Assembly: GCF_009870825.1 (NCBI RefSeq)
Contig: NZ_WTWY01000003.1
Span: 62,001-126,000 of the forward strand
Source: Paenibacillus sp. USDA918EY
GTDB taxonomy: Bacteria > Bacillota > Bacilli > Paenibacillales > Paenibacillaceae
Length of the DNA stretch: 64,000 nucleotides
Direction of reading: 5' to 3'
Position 1 is the stretch's first letter. Every line of letters begins with the position of its first letter. Positions 18,799 through 25,663 of the stretch are shown in pieces. The notes under the pieces are model-generated. The model worked only from the letters and a program-made list of their open reading frames with translations. It ran no database searches and had not been told where the DNA came from. A program made the translations under genes and the position numbers.

Positions 18799-19476
18799 TT
18801 AACTGCCGTAATAATAATGGGATTCCGCTTTGCCGGTCCTTTTATTGTTTAAGACCACGCCGAGAATGTTGGCCTTGGCGAGCTCCAGTTTTTCTTTGGT
18901 TTTTTGGACATGTTCCCTTTTTACCTTGCCTGCCTGCACGACGATGACAACGCCGTCACTGACCGAAGCTACAATCAGGCCGTCTGCCACTGCCATCACC
19001 GGCGGAGTGTCAATCAGGATCACATCGTAGTCGTCCCTCCAGCTCTCCATGATTTCTTTCAACTTTCCGGACGAGAGCAGTTCCGTTGGATTTGGCGGCA
19101 CCGGGCCTGAGGTAATAAGCTGCAGGTTATCGACGCCTGAGTGATGTATGATTTCTTCGCAAATGCTTTGATTCGCCAGAATGTTCGATAAACCGGTCTT
19201 ATTCGAAACATTGAAAATCCCCTGCAGGGAAGGCCTTCTCAAATCGGCATCGACCAACAGTACCCTTTTTCCTTCCTGGGCAAATGCCACCGCCAAATTG
19301 CTTATTGTCGTTGTTTTCCCTTCCGCGGCCTGGGTTGAAGTCACCGCTAAAATTTGAATTTTATGGTTCCATCCCAGGAACTGGATGTTTGTGCGCAGAT
19401 TGCGATAGCTCTCCGATATATTCGACCTGCGATTGATATTCATAATAAGTTTGGTTTTATTGGCTGAGCTGCGCAT
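18799..19476 (-). CDS. cpsD: CpsD/CapB-type tyrosine-protein kinase (BY-kinase)
   Basis: 225 residues, the cytosolic kinase half of a split bacterial tyrosine kinase. Walker A is TSTQAAEGKTTTISN, Walker A' is VLLVDADLRRP, Walker B is VILIDTPP, and the C-terminus ends in the autophosphorylated cluster HYYYGS. It needs the membrane adaptor encoded upstream for activation and is dephosphorylated by the PHP phosphatase. The start is taken as ATG at 19476 because AGGTAGGTG lies just upstream; a GTG three codons earlier is the alternative. It overlaps the adaptor gene by 20 bases. Confidence 0.93.
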   Translation of the reverse strand: MRSSANKTKLIMNINRRSNISESYRNLRTNIQFLGWNHKIQILAVTSTQAAEGKTTTISNLAVAFAQEGKRVLLVDADLRRPSLQGIFNVSNKTGLSNILANQSICEEIIHHSGVDNLQLITSGPVPPNPTELLSSGKLKEIMESWRDDYDVILIDTPPVMAVADGLIVASVSDGVVIVVQAGKVKREHVQKTKEKLELAKANILGVVLNNKRTGKAESHYYYGS

Positions 19477-20206
19477 AGTTTTCACCTACCTGTTTTTTAA
19501 TTTTTGCGGAGGAACGTGTTTTAAGATCTTTTCTTCTCATTTTTCGGATCGCTCCTAGCGTCGTTAGGTCCAAATATTTTTCAACATCCTGTTCTGTTTT
19601 TACCGTGTCATCCAAGTAATCCAGCAAAAATGCAATACCGATGGCGATCATCAGCGAAGCTATGAATGTGATGACGACGTTTAGCTTGACGTTCGGGCTG
19701 ACCGGTACGGGATCGGGCTCCGGTTTTGCCTTATCCAAAATGGTGATGTTATCGATTTTCATGATTTGCGGAATTTCTTCTTTAAACACTTGCGATACGG
19801 CGTTTACGATCTGCATGGCGTGACTATAGGAAACATCGCGTATTTTGAGAGTGATCACTTGAGAATTTTGGGTGGTAACGACTTTTATTCGTTCGCTTAA
19901 ATCGGCGGAGGTCTCTTTTATTTCAGGGAACCTGCTTACAACTTTGTCCATGATGGACGCCGACGAAATAATGACCTTATAGGAATTGATCAGCATGATA
20001 TTCGAATTGATTTCGTTAATATCCAGAGACTGCGCGCCGTTCCGGTCCGCGCTCATTTTGTTGACGATCAGCGTGCTTTGGGCCTCATATTCCGGCGTCA
20101 TCATGAATTTGCTGTACAATCCGGCGCCGGCGGTGCAAACCGCTACGAAGACGATCAAAAACCACAGTCTTTTTCTCAGCATCTGCATCATTAATTTCAA
20201 TTCCAT
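19457..20206 (-). CDS. cpsC: CpsC/YveK-like chain-length determinant and kinase adaptor (Wzz family)
   Basis: 249 residues with the Wzz layout: a first membrane helix at about residues 15-35, an extracellular domain, a proline-rich run (KPEPDPVPVSPNVKLN) before the second helix at about 175-195, and a cytosolic tail that docks and activates the CpsD kinase. The start is ATG at 20206, behind GGGGGAG. It regulates polymer length together with the kinase and phosphatase genes on either side. Confidence 0.92.
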   Translation of the reverse strand: MELKLMMQMLRKRLWFLIVFVAVCTAGAGLYSKFMMTPEYEAQSTLIVNKMSADRNGAQSLDINEINSNIMLINSYKVIISSASIMDKVVSRFPEIKETSADLSERIKVVTTQNSQVITLKIRDVSYSHAMQIVNAVSQVFKEEIPQIMKIDNITILDKAKPEPDPVPVSPNVKLNVVITFIASLMIAIGIAFLLDYLDDTVKTEQDVEKYLDLTTLGAIRKMRRKDLKTRSSAKIKKQVGENYAQLSQ

Positions 20207-20260
20207 GACAAACTCCCCCAACTTTTGTCCGATTTCACCGGGCGGCATTTTTTCCCGGAT

Positions 20261-20992
20261 TCAAATATGCGCATTGCCGATGTTTCCTCCAAGGATCAAT
20301 TGGACTGCATGCTGCCGCAGCGTATCCAGGTACGATGAACCGCACAGCCTTTCGATCGCCTCGTGTCCTTCCTTCGTAAAAAAATTCCGCCGCTGCAGAT
20401 TGTGCGCGTCGCTCCCGATCAAATGGATCCACCGTTTGCCGCATAAATAGAACGCCGTCTGCTGAACCTCTTTGCCGAAAAGGCCGGCCAGCGACTGGGT
20501 CGTCGCCTGGAGCCTGACGCCGTCTTCCTCGATCCAGCGCCGCACTTGATCCGGATTCCGGATGATGCCAAGGTTCCGCTCGGGATGCGCGATCACGGGA
20601 TGAATGCCGTGCTTTTTCATATAGGAGACAAAATCGTTGAAACAACCCGGCACGCCGCGGGCCGGAAGCTCGACCAGCAGATAGCGGCTTCCGGCCAAGG
20701 TCTGAAGCCTTCCCGCCCGATGTTCCGCCCGGAACGAATCGGTTAACCGGAATTCCTGCCCCGGCAGCACGTTCAGCGGAATGCCGCTTTTTTTCAGCCT
20801 AAGGTTCAAAGCGGCCACGCGGCGCCGGATTTTGCCGGCGGCATTGGCATATCTTTTGGTGGCATGATGCGGTGTGGCGATCACGGTTTGAATGCCTTCG
20901 CCAACGGCGGCTTTGGCCATCCGGATCGCGCCTTCCATCGAACTTGGACCATCGTCCACGCCGGGAAGGATGTGACAGTGGGTATCAATCAT
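20261..20992 (-). CDS. cpsB: tyrosine-protein phosphatase, CpsB/YwqE PHP type
   Basis: 243 residues, manganese-dependent PHP-domain phosphatase that removes phosphate from the tyrosine kinase. Metal-binding motifs are all visible: IDTHCHILPGVDDGP, VIATPHH, PVIAHPERN and LIGSDAHN. The start is ATG at 20992 with AGGTG upstream; longer in-frame readings run into the promoter region. It is the first gene of the EPS locus and is divergent from the XRE regulator gene. Confidence 0.93.
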   Translation of the reverse strand: MIDTHCHILPGVDDGPSSMEGAIRMAKAAVGEGIQTVIATPHHATKRYANAAGKIRRRVAALNLRLKKSGIPLNVLPGQEFRLTDSFRAEHRAGRLQTLAGSRYLLVELPARGVPGCFNDFVSYMKKHGIHPVIAHPERNLGIIRNPDQVRRWIEEDGVRLQATTQSLAGLFGKEVQQTAFYLCGKRWIHLIGSDAHNLQRRNFFTKEGHEAIERLCGSSYLDTLRQHAVQLILGGNIGNAHI

Positions 20993-21020
20993 CGTATCAA
21001 CACCTGTTTCCATAACTTTT

Positions 21021-21041
21021 GTAACAATATGTATCATTATA
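21021..21041 (-). promoter_or_regulatory. EPS-locus promoter -10 with XRE-type operator
   Basis: On the minus strand a perfect TATAAT lies at 21041-21036, followed at once by GATACA-TAT-TGTTAC (21035-21021). This is an imperfect version of the palindrome in the divergent regulator promoter. The -35 is weak, which fits a regulated promoter. The regulator at 21298 is the obvious candidate to bind here; that link is inference. Confidence 0.55.
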
Positions 21042-21207
21042 AGGCGAATCGACAGCATCTTTTGTTGATTCCGACTGAAATCAGGGGAGCTTTGGCGAAA
21101 AGACGGATGATGCGAAATCCTTGCGCCAAGAGGCAAACCATGTGTGTTATCAAGGGATTTAGGAACCTGATTTCTTAGGTATATGGTTTCAAAATAAACA
21201 TTCGCTA

Positions 21208-21243
21208 TTGACGACACTGTTAATTTACGATACATTTTGTATC
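21208..21243 (+). promoter_or_regulatory. promoter and palindromic operator of the XRE regulator
   Basis: TTGACG (21208-21213) and TACATT (21231-21236) are separated by 17 bp. The perfect palindrome GATACA-TTT-TGTATC (21229-21243) covers the -10, as expected for an autorepressor. A related copy sits in the EPS promoter about 190 bp away. Confidence 0.6.
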
Positions 21244-21297
21244 ATGTCAAGCAGTTATTTCTCTGCGCTTGGCATCGTATACGGAGGGTGGGAACGA

Positions 21298-21543
21298 ATG
21301 AAGAGTGGTCACCGGATTGCAGAGTTGCGGGAACGGAGAGGTTGGACTCAAGAGCAGTTATCCGCTTCGATCGGCATCAGCAGAGCTGCGCTGTCTCATT
21401 ATGAGAAAAACCGGAGAAAGCCGGATTATGAAACGTTAAATCGGCTGGCGGACCTGTTCCAGGTTTCGATCGACTATTTGTTGGGAAGGAGGGAGATGGC
21501 CGATGCTTCCGCAGAATCGGAACTGAATGTTCTGGAGCCTTGA
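21298..21543 (+). CDS. small XRE-family HTH repressor
   Basis: 81 residues, essentially a single HTH_3 domain: IAELRERRGWTQEQLSASIG, then SRAALSHYEKNRRKPDYET and LNRLADLFQVSIDYLLGR. The short acidic tail has no effector domain. The start is ATG at 21298 behind GGAGGGTGGG. It is divergent from cpsB, and matching palindromes on both promoters suggest it represses itself and the EPS locus, in a position comparable to SinR/SlrR-type control of matrix genes in Bacillus. Confidence 0.88.
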   Translation: MKSGHRIAELRERRGWTQEQLSASIGISRAALSHYEKNRRKPDYETLNRLADLFQVSIDYLLGRREMADASAESELNVLEP

Positions 21544-21712
21544 AAACGAGCGAAGCTACAATCCCGATACATAGGCTTGGTCCAAAAATTTAACGCGAAA
21601 AGGGCTTTGCTGGTGCAGAGCTCCCGACAAAAGCAATCCAAACGGCGCAGGCGGTACCCGGGCCTGCTATACACCCTGAACGCTAAATCCAAAAAAATCG
21701 ATGCAATAAGCT

Positions 21713-21763
21713 TTGCGCGCCGGACGCCCAACATGTATAATGGATTAGCAAACATATGTTTGC
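21713..21763 (+). promoter_or_regulatory. promoter with LexA (SOS) box
   Basis: TTGCGC (21713-21718), a 17-bp spacer and TATAAT (21736-21741) form a promoter. The perfect 16-bp palindrome GCAAACATATGTTTGC at 21748-21763 falls on the expected start site. It contains AAACATATGTTT, close to the Bacillus LexA/DinR consensus CGAACATATGTTCG, so SOS repression is likely. Confidence 0.6.
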
Positions 21764-21795
21764 CTATTTCGACATCGTCAGTCAGAGGAGGCATC

Positions 21796-22443
21796 ATGAA
21801 AGGTTCTACGCATTTGGCGATCGGCGTCGCCATCGGAGCGGCCGCGGCTGCCCACTATCCGTTCACGCTGGAGCATGCCGCGATTTATGTTGCGGTTTCC
21901 GCGCTATCGGCGCTTAGCCCCGATCTTGACGGACCCAGCATGCTCAGCGCAAAGATCGGGCAGTTTTCCAAATGGCTGCGGGAAATGCTGTATTGGTCGG
22001 GTCTGCTCTTGATCGTTATCCTTGCCTGGCTGTATTTCGCCAAGCATTTTTTTGTGATGGAGTATTCGTTGGCAGCGCTCAGCCTGTTTCTGCTCGGACT
22101 CATTATTAAAGACGGTCTTTTCCGCAACATTTTTGTCTGCGCCATCGGCGTGGCGCTGGCTTACGTCGGCCTGTCCCGCCAGATGCCGTGGTTGATCGGG
22201 TTCGGATTGTTCGTGGCGGTCGCCCCATGGCTTAAACACCGGGGTTTAACGCATACCGTATGGGCGCTCGCATTATGGGCATACATAGGTTCCGGCCTTG
22301 AGGAACAGCTTCGGGTCGAAGGCATCATGCTGGTGGCAACCGCAGGTTACCTTTCGCATTTGGTTGCCGATACGCTTACGCCAAGCGGCGTGAAGTGGCT
22401 GTACCCCATTCTCAAAAAATCTTTTAAGCTTCCGATAGCTTAA
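21796..22443 (+). CDS. YdjM-family LexA-regulated membrane metal-dependent hydrolase
   Basis: 215 residues. KGSTHLAIGVAIG at the N-terminus, LSPDLDGPSM, KHRGLTHTVWALALW and YLSHLVADTLTPSGVKWLYP are the conserved His/Asp motifs of the YdjM/DUF457 family, set among about five membrane segments. The biochemical role is unknown; in E. coli ydjM belongs to the SOS regulon. The start is ATG at 21796 behind GAGGAGG. The LexA-like palindrome upstream supports the same regulation here. Confidence 0.88.
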   Translation: MKGSTHLAIGVAIGAAAAAHYPFTLEHAAIYVAVSALSALSPDLDGPSMLSAKIGQFSKWLREMLYWSGLLLIVILAWLYFAKHFFVMEYSLAALSLFLLGLIIKDGLFRNIFVCAIGVALAYVGLSRQMPWLIGFGLFVAVAPWLKHRGLTHTVWALALWAYIGSGLEEQLRVEGIMLVATAGYLSHLVADTLTPSGVKWLYPILKKSFKLPIA

Positions 22444-22799
22444 GCGGGATTCGTCCGCCGGTCCGATGGACCATCCATCCCGCACGTGGGGGCAACGGAA
22501 GCGAAGGCCTCACGGCGAAGGATCGGAACAAACGGATCAACCGAAAACGGGCTCACGTGGCCAAAATACGTCCAAATGAACTCTTCAGCACTGCGCGTGT
22601 ACTCTGCATTCCAGGAGACATGCGCGGCGTTTGGAGAGTTTTTTGGGTTCCGCCCAAAACGTGGCGCCCTATGCTTGTTCGATGCATATAATCATTTCCA
22701 ATGCAGATACTTTTAACTTGAAGGTGCGTGCCACAAATGGTACATATTGTAATAGGCCGGCTTTGATTCATCATATTCTGCATTTAAGGAGAAGAGCGG
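22444..22799. other. 356-bp gap upstream of the CDF transporter
   Basis: No gene was seen. It contains a small hairpin TTTTGGG-TTCCG-CCCAAAA, a TATAAT at 22687-22692 without a good -35, and GGTACATATTGTAAT at 22738-22752, weakly like the XRE palindromes at 21.0-21.2 kb. No known metal riboswitch was recognised. Confidence 0.35.
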
Positions 22800-23693
22800 G
22801 TGGCTAAAAAATCGATTTTTGCCGTTTGGATCAGCCTGATCAGCAACGTGGTGCTGACGGCGCTCAAAATCGTCACGGGTCTTATTTTTAATAGTAAAGT
22901 TCTCGTCGCGGACGGGATCCATAACGCGGGAGACGTCGTGGCGACCATCGCCGCCTTGACTTCCGCCCTTGTCGCCAGAAAACCGGCCGATGAAGACCAT
23001 CCCTACGGCCATGGCAAAGCCGAAGCCATCGCATCCGGCCTGGTGTCCATCATTTTGATCATGGCGGCGCTGCTTATGGTCTACAAGTCCATCGAATCTT
23101 TCTTCTCTCCCCCTGCCGCGGCCAGCTGGATTTCGCTGATCGCCGCCCTGATCTCTTTGATATGGAAACAGGCGCTGTATATGTACTGCATCCGGATCGG
23201 GAAAGCGGAAAACAGCCGCAGCCTGATCGCAACCGCCTACGACCATATTGCCGACGTCTACGCGTCGGCCGCCGCCGTGATCGGGATCGCCGTTTCGCTG
23301 ATCGGCGACAAATACCATATCGCGTATACGGAATACGGAGATTCCGCCGCGGGGATCATCGTCTCCTATCTCGTCATCCGGCTTGGCTATAAAATGGGCC
23401 GGGAGGCCATCGATATTTTGATGGACAAAAACGTGACGAACGAGCAGCTGCAGCAGCTGACCTCGATCATTTATTCGGTTCCGAACGTGAAACGAGTGGA
23501 CAGCATCCGCGCCAGGGAACTGGGCAACGCGATTATCGTGGACGTAAAGGTAAGCGTTCCGAACCAATTGACCGTCAAAGAAGGACATGACGTGAGCCGC
23601 GAAGTGAAGCAAAGCATCATGAGGCGGATGAGGCATGTCGGGGATGTTATGGTCCACTTGAATCCGTGGTACGCGGACGGAGAAGAGGAATGA
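22800..23693 (+). CDS. cation diffusion facilitator (CDF) metal exporter
   Basis: 297 residues with about five to six membrane helices. HNAGDVVATIAAL followed by DEDHPYGHGKAEAIASG is the conserved metal-site region of the MamM/FieF-like CDF group; DHIADVYASAAAVIG supplies the second pair of helix residues, and residues from about 205 form the cytosolic dimerisation domain. It exports Mn, Fe or Zn using the proton gradient; which metal is not certain. The start is GTG at 22800 behind AAGGAGAAG. Confidence 0.92.
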   Translation: MAKKSIFAVWISLISNVVLTALKIVTGLIFNSKVLVADGIHNAGDVVATIAALTSALVARKPADEDHPYGHGKAEAIASGLVSIILIMAALLMVYKSIESFFSPPAAASWISLIAALISLIWKQALYMYCIRIGKAENSRSLIATAYDHIADVYASAAAVIGIAVSLIGDKYHIAYTEYGDSAAGIIVSYLVIRLGYKMGREAIDILMDKNVTNEQLQQLTSIIYSVPNVKRVDSIRARELGNAIIVDVKVSVPNQLTVKEGHDVSREVKQSIMRRMRHVGDVMVHLNPWYADGEEE

Positions 23694-23698
23694 AGAAA

Positions 23699-23729
23699 GG
23701 GACTGCCCATGGTTGGGGCAGTCCCTGTT
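23699..23729. terminator. bidirectional terminator between CDF and GH35 genes
   Basis: GGGACTGCCC and GGGCAGTCCC form a perfect 10-bp stem with a 7-base loop, followed by TGTTT on the plus strand and by a CTTTCTTC run on the minus strand. It separates two convergent genes and can serve both. Confidence 0.8.
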
Positions 23730-23731
23730 TA

Positions 23732-25489
23732 TTATCCGAGATCCGGCACATCCGTCAGGCTGACTTCGGTACGGTCCGTTCCGTGAAGCTCGAAAATGAC
23801 AAGCTCGTTGCTGCCCGTTTTCAGCAGCGGAGCCGGAATGTACAACGCTTTTTGCGGCCCGGCTTCCCAGTAACGTCCGAGGTTGAAGCCGTTGATATAA
23901 ACGACGCCTTTCGTCCAACCGTCCAGACGGATAAAGGTATCCGCTTTTTCGCTGACTTCGAACAGGCCTTTATAAAACGCCGGCGCTGCCGACTTCGCTG
24001 CCGTCTCGCCTTCCTTCAGCGGCGCAAAGGACAATGCCGACAAGTCGCTGAGCGGCAGCGGACGGATCGTCCAATCGTACAGGAATTGGTTGCCGAGACG
24101 AATGCCTTCCGTAACGCCTTTCGGGTCCCTCATCAGCGGCCCGTAATTCACGCGGCCCATGTTTTCCACGAGCACGTCAAGCTGCAGCCCTTCGGCCGGG
24201 ATTTCGAGCGGAATGCCTGCCGGATTCCAGCGTTCCACCGTGCCGACGTACTCGCCGTTCGCGAAAATGAGCGCGCGGTCGCGCACATCCTGCAGCACCA
24301 ACTCAAAGCCGTGCCGCGGACCGCTGATCCGCGTGGAATAAAGGATGAAGCCGTAATTTTGGCCCACTTTTTCCATCGGCTCCGGACACGCGCTGCGGAC
24401 CGGCTGCGACAGCTGATCCAGCTGGCCGAACAATTCGGCCTGTTCCGTCATCTGCACGGTGCCGTACGCCTTTTTGCGGATCGGCTCAGGCAATTCAAGC
24501 TCCGGCAGGTCCGTGTAACGGGAAAGCACCTCGCGTACGGCATAAAACTTCGGCGTCGGATCTCCCCACTCGCTGAGCAGCGTATCGTAATCGTAGCTCG
24601 TAACCGTCGGCTCGAACTGCTGGCCGTGGTTGGCTCCGTTATAAAAGCCGAAATTGGTCCCGCCATGGAACATGTAAAAGTTCACCGAAGCGCCTTCCTC
24701 AAGCATCTCCTCGAGCGCTTTCGCCACATCTTCCGCAGGCCGTGTGTGATGCTCCTCCGTCCAATGGTCAAACCAGCCGTTCCAAAACTCCATGCACATC
24801 AGCGGACCTTCCGGCTGGTATTCGCGCAGCTTCGCGAACGCCTCCTTCGCCCTGGAACCGAAGTTGACCGTCTCCAGCACGCCTTCCACCATGCCGCCTT
24901 GAAGCATATGGTCTTCCGGACCGTCGGAGGTGAACAGCAGCACGTCGATGCCGCGGCTGATCATGCCTTCTTTCAAGTAATTCAAATACTGCTTGTCATT
25001 GCCGTAGCTGCCGTATTCGTTTTCGATCTGCATCGCGATGATCGGCCCGCCGTTTGTGCATTGAAGCGGTTTCAATCTTGGCAGCAGCTCGTCGAAATAG
25101 CGGTCCACTTTATCGAGGAACGCGCGGTCGAAGCAGCGAAGCCGCATGGAGGAATCCGCGAGCAGCCAGGCAGGAAGTCCGCCGAATTCCCATTCGGCGC
25201 ATATGTACGGGCTCGGACGCACGATAACGTGAAGCCCCAATTCACCGGCTAACCGGATAAACGCTTCGATGTCCGCCAGTCCGTCAAAGACGAATTTTCC
25301 TTCTTCCGGTTCGTGAATATTCCATGCCACGTACGTTTCGACGGTATTGAATCCGCACGCTTTCAGCTTCAGCAGCCTGTCGCGCCAATATTCAGGCACA
25401 ACGCGGAAATAATGGATGGAACCGGAAAAAATGCGAAGAGGCGTGCCTTCATAAACAAAATCATTCCCTTGAACCTTAAACTCTGCCAT
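23732..25489 (-). CDS. beta-galactosidase, glycoside hydrolase family 35
   Basis: 585 residues, no signal peptide, so cytosolic. The N-terminal TIM barrel shows YETYVAWNIHEPE-type segments (here VETYVAWNIHEPEEG), the acid/base Glu in IIAMQIENEYGSYGN and the nucleophile Glu in PLMCMEFWNGWFDHW. C-terminal jelly-roll domains follow and end in RLDGWTKGVVYINGFNLGRY. It removes terminal beta-galactose from imported oligosaccharides. It is downstream of the alpha-mannosidase gene on the same strand with its own possible promoter in the 170-bp gap. Confidence 0.95.
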   Translation of the reverse strand: MAEFKVQGNDFVYEGTPLRIFSGSIHYFRVVPEYWRDRLLKLKACGFNTVETYVAWNIHEPEEGKFVFDGLADIEAFIRLAGELGLHVIVRPSPYICAEWEFGGLPAWLLADSSMRLRCFDRAFLDKVDRYFDELLPRLKPLQCTNGGPIIAMQIENEYGSYGNDKQYLNYLKEGMISRGIDVLLFTSDGPEDHMLQGGMVEGVLETVNFGSRAKEAFAKLREYQPEGPLMCMEFWNGWFDHWTEEHHTRPAEDVAKALEEMLEEGASVNFYMFHGGTNFGFYNGANHGQQFEPTVTSYDYDTLLSEWGDPTPKFYAVREVLSRYTDLPELELPEPIRKKAYGTVQMTEQAELFGQLDQLSQPVRSACPEPMEKVGQNYGFILYSTRISGPRHGFELVLQDVRDRALIFANGEYVGTVERWNPAGIPLEIPAEGLQLDVLVENMGRVNYGPLMRDPKGVTEGIRLGNQFLYDWTIRPLPLSDLSALSFAPLKEGETAAKSAAPAFYKGLFEVSEKADTFIRLDGWTKGVVYINGFNLGRYWEAGPQKALYIPAPLLKTGSNELVIFELHGTDRTEVSLTDVPDLG

Positions 25490-25549
25490 TGAGCTTGATC
25501 TCTCCCTCTCTGTGCCTTTTTTTGGCCTTTCCTGCCAATAGCCCTGTCC

Positions 25550-25564
25550 GGCTTATTATAAGCC
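25550..25564 (-). promoter_or_regulatory. palindrome enclosing a -10 box upstream of GH35
   Basis: GGCTTATAATAAGCC (minus strand) is a perfect 15-bp palindrome that encloses TATAAT, and CCCTG/CAGGG arms flank it. No good -35 is visible. It may be an operator over a weak GH35 promoter, or a hairpin in the transcript from the mannosidase gene; there is no T-run to call it a terminator. Confidence 0.35.
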
Positions 25565-25663
25565 AGAATCAGGGCCAGTGGGTGAACAATTTTGACAAAT
25601 TTGCTTCTTCCTTTTGCTCAAAGCCCGTTGCTGACGATCACTGCTGTAAATGTGGATTCGTTT

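Noticed and set aside
22444..22799. A metal riboswitch before the CDF exporter
   Set aside because: The leader has a short hairpin, but none of the conserved loops of the yybP-ykoY or NiCo riboswitches could be found.
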